From positions 1 through 6,835 of the forward strand of contig JAQGPE010000101.1 in NCBI GenBank assembly GCA_028293225.1: DNA of 6,835 nucleotides, written 5' to 3'. Below the pieces are notes generated by a model that searched no databases, was not told the DNA's origin, and was given only the letters and a program-made list of their open reading frames with translations. The stretch is from Akkermansiaceae bacterium (GTDB taxonomy: Bacteria; Verrucomicrobiota; Verrucomicrobiia; Verrucomicrobiales; Akkermansiaceae). This document shows positions 1 through 6,237 of this stretch, piece after piece (within the stretch, counting starts at the first letter, position 1; each line of letters starts with the position of its first letter). Both the position numbers and the translations under genes were made by a program.

Positions 1-1
1 G

Positions 2-1081
2 CTGCCCCCGGCATCCGAACTGGGCTCTGCGTTGCAGGCGCTGGCGGTTTCCTGCCCGAAGGCTTTTCCCGAGGGCTGCGACTTTGCGAGGCTGGGTAGA
101 CGCCTGGCTGGGACCTCGATCGCGGCGCTGGAGGCCTTCATCCGGCAACGGCATCACTCGGTGAAACCGCTGGTGGACGCCGACCTGGGGGATTTGCGCA
201 AGGCGCTGGTCGAGCGGGATGCTGGCGACCTGATCGATTTCATGGAGCCGGACCGGACGCTGGACGATGTCACCGGGCTGGAGGGGGTGAAAAAGCGCCT
301 GCGGCAGGACCTGGAACTCTGGCGGCAGGACGAGACCGCGGCGCTGCCGATGGGCTATCTGTTCTGCGGGCCCGTCGGCACCGGCAAGACCTACCTGGCC
401 GAGTGCCTGGCCGGGGAGGCCGGAGTGCCGGTGGTGGTGCTGCGGAATTTCCGCGACCGCTGGGTCGGCTCCACCGAGGCGAATCTGGAGAAGATCTTTT
501 CCCTGCTGCATGCGCTGGGGCGGTGCATCGTTTTCGTCGACGAGGCCGACCAGGCGCTGGGACGGCGCGAGGGCGGGGCGGGGGATTCCGGGGTTTCCAG
601 CCGGGTTTACTCGATGCTGGCGGCGGAGATGTCCGACACCCGCAACCGCGGCAAGATCCTGTGGGTGCTGGCCTCCAGCCGCCCGGACCTGATCGAGGTC
701 GACCTCAAGCGGCCGGGCCGGATTGACGTGAAAGTGCCGATTTTCCCGACCGCGACCCCGGCCGAGGGGCTGGTGCTGCTGGCGGCGTTGTGCAAACGAC
801 GCGGGCTGGTGCTCGATCAGGCGGGGAAGGAATCCCTGCTGCCGCTGATTCCGCCCTGGCTGACTCCGGGCGCGGCGGAGGCTCTCGCGGTGAAGAGCTA
901 CCGTCTCACCAAGACGGGAGTTCCGGACCCGGTGGCGGCGTTGCGGGCCAGCCTGGAGGGCTACCTGCCGCCGGTCGATCCGCGGGTCATCCGGGCCCAG
1001 ATGGTCCTGGCAGCGGAGGAAGCGACCGATGCCGATTTCGTGGCTCCGGAGGTGCGCGCCTACCTCGAAAACGGCGCTTGA
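2..1081 (+). CDS. AAA+ ATPase, Cdc48-like, C-terminal part (5' end outside window)
   Basis: The frame is open from base 2, so the gene begins left of the window; an internal TTG at 32 is not a convincing start. Residues are counted from base 2 (359 visible). The domain opens with a Cdc48-style PDRTLDDVTGLEGVK segment, followed by Walker A GPVGTGKT (123-130), a pore-loop-like WVG (154-156), Walker B IVFVDEAD (D180, E181), ASSRPD at sensor 1 (224-229), and RPGR (237-240) carrying arginine-finger candidates. The lid contains LTPGAAEAL. Residues about 23-53 (LAGTSIAALE) resemble the lid of a preceding AAA domain, so the full protein probably has two ATPase modules. By family this would be a hexameric remodelling or unfolding ATPase, cytosolic because no membrane segment is seen. 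Sensor 1 has Ser where Cdc48-type proteins usually have Asn. The substrate is unknown. The ATPase call is firm; the tandem architecture is inference. Confidence 0.88.
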   Translation: MPPASELGSALQALAVSCPKAFPEGCDFARLGRRLAGTSIAALEAFIRQRHHSVKPLVDADLGDLRKALVERDAGDLIDFMEPDRTLDDVTGLEGVKKRLRQDLELWRQDETAALPMGYLFCGPVGTGKTYLAECLAGEAGVPVVVLRNFRDRWVGSTEANLEKIFSLLHALGRCIVFVDEADQALGRREGGAGDSGVSSRVYSMLAAEMSDTRNRGKILWVLASSRPDLIEVDLKRPGRIDVKVPIFPTATPAEGLVLLAALCKRRGLVLDQAGKESLLPLIPPWLTPGAAEALAVKSYRLTKTGVPDPVAALRASLEGYLPPVDPRVIRAQMVLAAEEATDADFVAPEVRAYLENGA

Positions 1082-1097
1082 TGGGGTCCGGTTAGAG

Positions 1098-1125
1098 ATC
1101 CGGAAGGGTTGATGACCGGATTTTT
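1098..1125 (+). terminator. candidate intrinsic terminator of the AAA+ gene
   Basis: ATCCGG (1098-1103) and CCGGAT (1116-1121) can form a 6-bp stem with a 12-nt loop, running directly into TTTTT (1121-1125). It lies 17 bp after the AAA+ stop codon, which is the right place. The long loop and short stem make it a modest candidate. Confidence 0.4.
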
Positions 1126-1148
1126 CCCTGGTTGCCGGCCGGGTGGAA

Positions 1149-1188
1149 TTTACAGAAGGGGCCGTTTTTCTTTACAGAAAAAGCCCTT
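1149..1188. repeat. 9-bp direct repeat (22-bp period) with bulged inverted repeat
   Basis: TTTACAGAA occurs at 1149-1157 and again at 1171-1179, a spacing close to two helical turns. Overlapping it, GGGC plus TTTTTCT (1159-1162, 1165-1171) can pair with AGAAAAA plus GCCC (1176-1186) around a TTAC loop, with a 2-nt bulge (CG). A T-run does not follow on either strand, so a classical terminator is unlikely. It could be an operator pair or an RNA element between the ATPase and the lipoprotein gene; function is not shown. Confidence 0.4.
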
Positions 1189-1279
1189 GCGCGGGCAGGA
1201 TTCCGGCTCCGAAAGCGGTTAGAAATCAGCCCGCTGGCACGCCATGAGCTTTCCGAATCTTTCACTAACAGAGGAATTT

Positions 1280-1298
1280 GGGGGTTGCCGGAACCCCC
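1280..1298 (+). promoter_or_regulatory. GC-rich hairpin upstream of the 3D lipoprotein gene
   Basis: GGGGGTT (1280-1286) and AACCCCC (1292-1298) form a perfect 7-bp stem with a 5-nt loop. It is followed by a C-rich stretch containing CTCCTCC (1302-1308), which resembles the anti-Shine-Dalgarno end of 16S rRNA. It lies 70-90 bp before the lipoprotein ATG, so it may belong to the 5' leader if transcription starts upstream. There is no T-run, so it is not a simple terminator. The rest of 1189-1368 shows no convincing promoter or other gene. Confidence 0.3.
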
Positions 1299-1368
1299 CC
1301 GCTCCTCCTAGAAACCTGAGTCTGCTCTGATAAGAGGTTCTCGAATATCAAGCCATCCTAAGCAACGC

Positions 1369-2058
1369 ATGACCTTCCGATATCTTTCCGCCGCCGCAGC
1401 TCTTGGCGCGATGTTCCTGGCCAGCTGCGCCCCGGATTCTGACCTGCAGGTCGTGTCCAAATCCCGCTCTCAGACGATCGCCATGTATGGCGGCAGCGCT
1501 GCCAAGACGCAGGGATTCTTCCAGACCGCCCAGGTCTACTCGACCGCCGCACCTTCCGCCTCCGTCGTCCAGCAGGCCGCCGCGATGCCGAAGGACAAGC
1601 ACGGCATGCCGTTCTACAAGGCTTCCGACCGCACCCGCCTGGTCCGCACCACGGCCTACACCCACACGGAGGACGATCACCTCCAGTATGGCGCCATGAA
1701 CGCCGCGGGCACTCCGCTCCGCTACACCGACCGGGTCCGCAGCGCCGCCGCTGACTGGGCCGTCTATCCGGTTGGCACCGTTTTCCGCATCAAGGGCATG
1801 CCGCAGCTTTTCGTCGTGGACGACTACGGTTCGGCCCTGACCGGCACCGGCACCATCGACATCTTCACCCCGACCAAGGACTACATGGGTCTCTGGGGTC
1901 GCCGGAACGTCGAAATTTCCATCGTCCAGTGGGGCTCCTACAGCCGCAGCTCGGAACTCCTGGCCCAGCGCCAGAGCTTCCCGCATTGCCGCCAGATGTA
2001 TGCCGCCATCCAGCAGATGTCCTCGGGCACTGCGACGGCCTATACGGCTGCCCGCTGA
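1369..2058 (+). CDS. lipoprotein with 3D (three-aspartate) double-psi beta-barrel domain
   Basis: The product is 229 aa. The N-terminus is a lipoprotein signal: Arg4, an Ala/Leu-rich core and lipobox LASC with the acylated Cys at 20, so the protein should be membrane-anchored and exported. Residues 21-80 are a low-complexity Ser/Ala/Gln linker. Residues about 92-190 match the 3D domain pattern: TTAYTHTEDDH (94-104), AADWAVYPVGTVFRI with D129, VVDDYG with D151/D152, TGTIDIF with D164, then GRRNVEISIVQWG. This fold is shared with the catalytic domain of lytic transglycosylase MltA, and 3D proteins are generally tied to peptidoglycan cleavage; activity here is inferred. No clear Shine-Dalgarno precedes the ATG, but the signal peptide fixes the start well. 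Third codon positions are rich in C (gcc, acc, tcc, gtc), unlike the G-ending codons of its neighbours, which may indicate high expression. nth follows after 18 bp. Confidence 0.87.
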   Translation: MTFRYLSAAAALGAMFLASCAPDSDLQVVSKSRSQTIAMYGGSAAKTQGFFQTAQVYSTAAPSASVVQQAAAMPKDKHGMPFYKASDRTRLVRTTAYTHTEDDHLQYGAMNAAGTPLRYTDRVRSAAADWAVYPVGTVFRIKGMPQLFVVDDYGSALTGTGTIDIFTPTKDYMGLWGRRNVEISIVQWGSYSRSSELLAQRQSFPHCRQMYAAIQQMSSGTATAYTAAR

Positions 2059-2076
2059 GGCTTCAGCCTGCTACGG

Positions 2077-2712
2077 ATGACGCGAGCGGAGCGCGCAAAG
2101 TATTTGGACCGGCGTCTCGAGGATCTCTATCCTGAGACGCCGATTCCTTTGGATCATACCAGTCCGTATACCCTGCTGGTGGCTGTCCTGCTGTCGGCGC
2201 AGTGCACGGACGTGCGGGTCAACCTGGTCACGCCGGCTCTTTTCGCCCTGGCGGACACGCCGGAGGAGATGATGAAGGTGCCGGTGGAGAAGATCCGCGA
2301 GATCATCCGGCCGTGCGGGCTTTCGCCGCGGAAATCCCAGGCGATCAGCGATCTGTCGCGGATTCTGGTGGAGAAGCACGGCGGCAAGGTTCCGCAGGAC
2401 TTTGCGGCGCTGGAGGAACTGCCGGGCGTGGGGCATAAGACCGCCTCGGTGGTGATGTCGCAGTCCTTCGGGGTGCCGGCGTTCCCGGTCGACACCCATA
2501 TTCACCGTCTGGCGACCCGTTGGAAGCTGACCGACGGGAAAAACGTGGTCCAGACCGAGCGGGATCTGAAGAAGCTTTTCCCGAAGGACCGCTGGAACCA
2601 GCTCCACCTGCGGATCATTTTCTACGGGCGCGAGTATTGCAAAGCCCGTGGCTGCGATGGCAGGAGCTGCCTGCTGTGCCGGGAGGTTTTTCCACCGCGT
2701 TCCGCCGCCTAG
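2077..2712 (+). CDS. nth: endonuclease III (DNA glycosylase / AP lyase)
   Basis: The product is 211 aa, the same length as E. coli Nth. By family it removes oxidised pyrimidines from DNA and cleaves the abasic strand by beta-elimination, in cytosolic base-excision repair. Visible hallmarks are LLSAQCTD (38-45), the helix-hairpin-helix ELPGVGHKTASVV (114-126) with catalytic Lys121, and PVDTHIHRLATR with catalytic Asp139. The C-terminal cluster region has four cysteines (188, 193, 198, 201), spaced C-x4-C-x4-C-x2-C rather than the usual C-x6-C-x2-C-x5-C, and the tail after the last Cys is short. The Fe-S cluster may therefore be bound differently or be altered. The start follows the lipoprotein stop by 18 bp without a strong Shine-Dalgarno, so a shared transcript is plausible. 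A strong palindrome begins 7 bp after the stop. AlkA or MutY are unlikely given the exact HhH-Lys and Asp motifs. Confidence 0.95.
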   Translation: MTRAERAKYLDRRLEDLYPETPIPLDHTSPYTLLVAVLLSAQCTDVRVNLVTPALFALADTPEEMMKVPVEKIREIIRPCGLSPRKSQAISDLSRILVEKHGGKVPQDFAALEELPGVGHKTASVVMSQSFGVPAFPVDTHIHRLATRWKLTDGKNVVQTERDLKKLFPKDRWNQLHLRIIFYGREYCKARGCDGRSCLLCREVFPPRSAA

Positions 2713-2718
2713 CGGGCG

Positions 2719-2740
2719 GATTCACCCGGCCGGGTGAGTC
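2719..2740. repeat. near-perfect 22-bp palindrome between nth and the TPR gene
   Basis: TCACCCGGCCGGGTGA (2722-2737) is a perfect 16-bp palindrome. Pairing extends on both sides through one T/G mismatch to 2719 and 2740; in RNA that mismatch is a wobble pair, giving a 9-bp stem with a GGCC loop. A second small inverted repeat, CCGCC/GGCGG (2705-2719), spans the nth stop codon. No T-run follows. It could be a transcript-end or processing hairpin for nth, or a dimeric regulator's operator ahead of the TPR genes. Confidence 0.55.
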
Positions 2741-2755
2741 GGAGCTTCCATGAGA

Positions 2756-2769
2756 GGGCTGGAGAGCCC
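2756..2769 (+). promoter_or_regulatory. small hairpin with GGAG loop upstream of the TPR gene start
   Basis: GGGCT and AGCCC form a 5-bp stem closing a GGAG tetraloop, 18 bp before the ATG at 2788. The loop has Shine-Dalgarno character but lies further from the ATG than usual, so a role in initiation is only a guess. Confidence 0.2.
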
Positions 2770-2787
2770 AAGATCGCAGCGATTGCC

Positions 2788-5312
2788 ATGCCTCGTTTCT
2801 CCCGTCTTTCCCTTCTGGCGCCCGCCGTGGCGCTGCTGTGCGGGCCGCTGGCGCGGGGTGCGGACGACGACGCGCAGGCGCTGAGCGCCCAGGCGGTCAC
2901 GGCGATGGATGCCGGGAAATGGCAGGATGCGCTGGAGACGCTGGACCGCTGCGTGACCCGCTACGATGCCGAGGCGCTGAAGCGTTTCGGGCCCTCGTTC
3001 GGGGTCTCGTGGTACCGCAAGGGCGTCTGCGAGCTGAAGCTGCAGAAGTGGGAGGACGCCGCGCACTCTTTCCAGAAGTGCTATCAGGACTATCCGAACC
3101 GGAGCAGGACGATCGCCAATCCCTACAACAAGCGGGCGTTGCTGCGCTGGGGTGAGGCGTTGCAGGGTGCCGGCAATCCCGCCGAGGCGCTGCGCCTTTA
3201 CGACAAGTTCCTGGTGGAGCGGGACAAGACGGAGGATGGCTTTCAGCCCGCCTCTTTCTACCTCAGCCGGTCGCTGTGCCACTTTGCTACGGGAAAGATT
3301 GCCGAGGGGGTGGTGGATTTCGAAACGGCGGTGAAGAACCGCAGCGGCTTCGACACGCCGGACAGCGGGATCGCGGTGGCGTTCCGGGCGCTGGTGAAGG
3401 CCGCGCTGGAGGCCAAGGACGAGAAGATCGTGAGCGGGTTCATCAACCGCAACCGGGGTGACCTGGTGGTGGCGCCGGCCGAGATGGCGGCCTGCGTGGA
3501 CCTTTATCTTTCGATGGGGGCGGAGATGGCGGCGGCGGGCATGCCCCTCGCGGCGGCGGCCTTCTTCGGCCTGGTGCCGGATACCGATGTGATGATCGAG
3601 GACCTGCGGGCGCGTCTGGATCGGCCGGGGGACCTCGATGCCGGGCGGCTGGCACGCTTTCAGGCCGCCCTGGCAAAGCTGGAGGAGGCGCGGCGCAAGG
3701 ACACCTCCGCTGAGGTGGCCAAGCTGGCGGGCACCGCGCTGTTGCTGGAGCAGGCGGGGGATGTGCGCGGAGCGTTCTCCTGCTATCAGTTGTTAGAGCG
3801 ATTTCACGGCCATTCGCCTCAACGCGAGGAATACCTTTTTCAGCTGGTTCGCACCGGCATCCTGGCGGGTGAGACCCGGCAAGCGGAGCAATATGGCACG
3901 GTCTTCACGGCGGCCTATCCCCAGTCGAAGCGCAACCCGGAGTTGAAACGCACCATGCTGGCGGCGCTGTTCCGCAGCGGCGGCTTCGATGCCTGCGCCA
4001 GGGCGGCGGCGGGGATGCAGAAGGACTTTCCGGAAGGCAGCCGCGAGCAGGATGCCTGCCTGTATTTCCTGGCAGCCAGCGACTACTATCTGGGGCGTAC
4101 CAAGGAGGCGGAGCCGTTGATCGACCAGCAGGTCAGCAAGTATCCGCAGAGTGAATTCCGCCAGGCGGCGCTGTGGTATCAGGCTTCGATCCGGTCGCGT
4201 TTGGGCAAGCGGGCCGAGGCGGCCGGATTGCTGGACTCTTTCCTGGCGGCCTATCCGGATGCGGCGTCCAACAGCTTCATGCCATACGCGTTGTTCGAGC
4301 GGGCTTCCTGCCATGCGGCGGAAAAGCAGTGGCCGGAGGCGCTGGCGAAGCTGGAGCGACTCGACCAGGGCTTCGCGGAGTCCGAAGTCAGCGACACGGC
4401 GGCGAGTCTGCTCGGCCAGGTGATGATGGCTTTGGGCCGGGACCAGGAGGCCGCCGGGGCCTATCGCAAGGCGCTGGGATTGGCGCGGGAGCGGAACCAC
4501 CCGGTGGTGGCGGCGGAGGCGCTGCTGCAATTGGCGGCGCTGCTTGCGGGGGAAGCGCCGGACCGGGCCAAAGCGGACAAGGAGCTGCTGGCCTGTGCGG
4601 ACTTGTTCTGGAGGGACTACGCGGGCAATGCGGCGACTTCCCATCGGTTCGCCCTGGTGCAGGCGGAGGCATTTGCCCGCAACGGCCGCAGCCAGGAAGC
4701 GATCGAGCGGCTGGAGAAAGCGATCAGCGCGGCGGACTGCAGTGAGGCGGATCGCGGTGACGCGGCGTGGGCCTTTGCGCGGCTGTTCCTGCGTGAGCAT
4801 CCGCCGGAGCGGTTGAAGGAGATGTTCCTGCATTTCCCCGGGCTTGCCGAGACCGACAGGAGAGCGCAGGCGCTGCTTCGCGGCACGGCGCTCCTGGTTC
4901 TGGACGAACCGCTGCGAAAGAAGGAGCCGGGCTGGGAGGCCAAGGCGACGCCGCTGATGGCGGAGATTTTCCAGGATCTGAAGAATCGCTTCGCGCCGGA
5001 GGATTTTTCCACCGCGCTGCTGATCCGCACCGGGGATTTTCTGCGCGTGACCACTTCCGCGCCACGGCAGGCGCTGCCGTACTACGAAGAGGTGCTGAAG
5101 CGGCGGGATGAAGGTTTGTATGGCCGCGCCTGCTCGGGAAAGCGGCGGTGCTGGCCCAGGGCAGCGATGCCGAGAAGGACGAGGCGAAGCAGGCGCTGGA
5201 GCGTGGCCAGGGGCTGTTTCCGGCGCTGTCGCCGGAGGAGCAGGGAGTCTGGAAACAGCTGGAGGCGCTCGCCTCCCGCAGAGCCCCGTCCGGGGTCAAC
5301 GAGATCCGCTGA
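2788..5312 (+). CDS. large exported TPR-repeat protein, frame-broken near 5130
   Basis: The protein is 841 aa if one -1 shift is allowed. The ATG at 2788 is chosen because a signal peptide starts there (MPRFSRLSLLAPAVALLC..., cleavage near residue 24). A GTG at 2734 would put 18 charged residues before it and lies inside a palindrome. The mature part is alpha-helical with many degenerate TPRs, for example about 30-62, 73-103, 113-146, 155-184, 424-453, 459-490, 499-531, 536-566 and 621-648. Such proteins usually act as periplasmic scaffolds or in envelope assembly; the partner is unknown. After GLYGRA (residue 781, base 5130) the 0 frame turns into Arg/Cys/Trp-rich nonsense, whereas the -1 frame reads LLGKAAVLAQGSDAEKDEAK and ends at TGA 5310-5312. 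Read literally, the 0 frame runs on to 6231 and fuses with the next gene. No promoter is evident. The TPR class is clear, the precise role is not. Confidence 0.75.
5121..5142 (+). other. reading-frame break (-1) in the large TPR gene
   Basis: Coding character switches from the 0 frame to the -1 frame here. Restoring one C in the run at 5129-5130 (gcc ctg ctc ggg) gives GRALLGKAAVLAQ, a natural TPR helix, so a one-base deletion or sequencing error is the simplest cause. The -1 frame then keeps strong G/C third positions for 56 codons to its stop. Confidence 0.75.
5136..5165 (+). promoter_or_regulatory. possible -1 ribosomal frameshift signal
   Basis: GGGAAAG (5136-5142) is an X-XXY-YYZ heptamer in the correct phase (tcG GGA AAG), the same heptamer as in the phage lambda G/GT frameshift. 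After a 7-nt spacer, GCT+GCC (5150-5152, 5154-5156) can pair with GGC+AGC (5160-5165), with one bulged G. Slippage here would reach the stop at 5310. However, the same in-phase heptamer also occurs at 3291-3297 in this gene, where no shift is needed. Confidence 0.2.
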
Positions 5313-5316
5313 ACGA

Positions 5317-6231
5317 ATGAAGGTGAAGCCGCTGTTGTCTTGGATGATGCTCCTTTCCGCCGCCGGGTCGTTCGCGGTGGAGGCGGAAACCGTTGAAGCC
5401 TACCTGGCTCCGCAGGACGGCGGCTCGCTGCACGTGAAGCTGACCGGCGGTGACCGGACCACGCTGCGCTATGAGGAGATTTCCACGCCGGGCGTGGGTC
5501 GCGAGATCGCCAGCGCCGGCCTGCGCAGTGTCGCGCTGGTGGAGCCGCCGGGATTCCAGGAAGCCATGGCGCTCTATGGCTCGCGCCACTACCGGGCGGC
5601 GCGGGAGAAGTTCGCGACGGTTCAGAAGGCCTATCAGGATTTCTCCTTTCTGCCGGACAATCCGGCGACGCTGGCGGGTTTCCAGATCATGGAGTGCCTC
5701 AGGCAGGAGGGCGACCTGGAGGAGCTGGCAAAAGCGGCGGCGGGCTTCGACAAATCCAAGCTATCGCGTGAGTACCAGCAACGGCAGTTCGATCTCTACG
5801 CCATGTGGGACGATGTCCGGAACCAGAGCTGGGACCGGGTGGAGCCGGTGTGCCGGGAGCGCCTGGAAGAGCGGCTGCCCGGTGACCAGCGCTCCCAGGT
5901 GGCCTATGGTCTGGGCCTGGCGCTGGAGGCGAAAGGAAAGGCCGGTGAGGCGCTGGCGAGCTATCACGAAGCCATGGCCGCCGCGACGGGAGCTCCAGAT
6001 GCGACGACCCGCCAGGCGGCTCTGCATGCCATGCGTCTCCATCGGAAGCAGCCGGAGGTCGCGGCGGCTCTGGCGCAGCAGGGCGCCCTGAAAAGCAAAG
6101 AGGCCGGATCGACTGGATCCGGCCCCGAAATGCGGGAACTGCTGGCCTTGGCGCGGGCCTATGCGAGCCACTTCGGAGCGGGAGAGTCCTTGCCGGACGA
6201 CCTCAAGGATCTCCTGCCCGCGGGAAAGTAG
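5317..6231 (+). CDS. exported TPR-containing protein, second of a TPR pair
   Basis: The product is 304 aa with its own signal peptide: MKVKPLLSWMMLLSAAGSF, cleavage after about residue 23 (AVEA/ETV). That is the main reason for a separate start at 5317 rather than a fusion with the upstream frame. Residues about 24-75 look beta-rich (GGSLHVKL, TTLRYEEI, GLRSVALVEP). From about 78 the protein is helical and TPR-like: FQEAMALYGSRHYRAAREKF, SWDRVEPVCRERLEERLP, then QVAYGLGLALEAKGKAGEAL (194-213). The C-terminal 50 residues follow a Gly/Ser linker. It starts 4 bp after the corrected stop of the larger TPR gene (TGAacgaATG), so translational coupling and a joint periplasmic role are likely. No catalytic motif is visible. 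The 3' end overlaps a terminator-like hairpin that reads for the opposite strand. The exact function is not recognised. Confidence 0.8.
   Translation: MKVKPLLSWMMLLSAAGSFAVEAETVEAYLAPQDGGSLHVKLTGGDRTTLRYEEISTPGVGREIASAGLRSVALVEPPGFQEAMALYGSRHYRAAREKFATVQKAYQDFSFLPDNPATLAGFQIMECLRQEGDLEELAKAAAGFDKSKLSREYQQRQFDLYAMWDDVRNQSWDRVEPVCRERLEERLPGDQRSQVAYGLGLALEAKGKAGEALASYHEAMAAATGAPDATTRQAALHAMRLHRKQPEVAAALAQQGALKSKEAGSTGSGPEMRELLALARAYASHFGAGESLPDDLKDLLPAGK
6090..6124 (-). terminator. intrinsic terminator of the leftward gene, inside the convergent TPR gene
   Basis: GGCCGGATC (6102-6110) and GATCCGGCC (6116-6124) form a perfect 9-bp GC-rich stem with a 5-nt loop. On the minus strand the stem is followed by TCTTTGCTTTTC (6101-6090), a typical U-rich tail; on the plus strand no T-run follows. 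It lies about 113 bp beyond the minus-strand stop codon. On the plus strand it encodes the AGSTGSGP linker of the TPR protein. Confidence 0.6.
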
Positions 6232-6237
6232 TGCTCT

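Noticed and set aside
1323..1333. Extended -10-like TGCTCTGAT before the lipoprotein gene
   Set aside because: Only 4 of 6 bases match the -10 consensus and no fitting -35 is present; promoter rules for this phylum are uncertain.
1348..1986. Minus-strand open frame opposite the 3D lipoprotein
   Set aside because: The plus strand has a clear lipobox and 3D motifs; the minus product shows only Gly/Arg/Asp composition typical of a shadow.
3291..3297. In-phase GGGAAAG heptamer in the early TPR gene
   Set aside because: The protein stays sensible in the same frame afterwards; it serves as a control showing that this heptamer can arise from ordinary Gly-Lys codons.
3793..4833. Long minus-strand open frame (346 codons) within the TPR gene
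   Set aside because: Arg/Leu/Gln-rich with no domain; an antisense shadow of GC-rich plus-strand coding sequence.
2734..6231. A single 1165-residue TPR protein starting at GTG 2734
   Set aside because: Signal peptides begin at 2788 and 5317, 5131-5316 is non-coding in character in this frame, and the -1 frame carries the true continuation.
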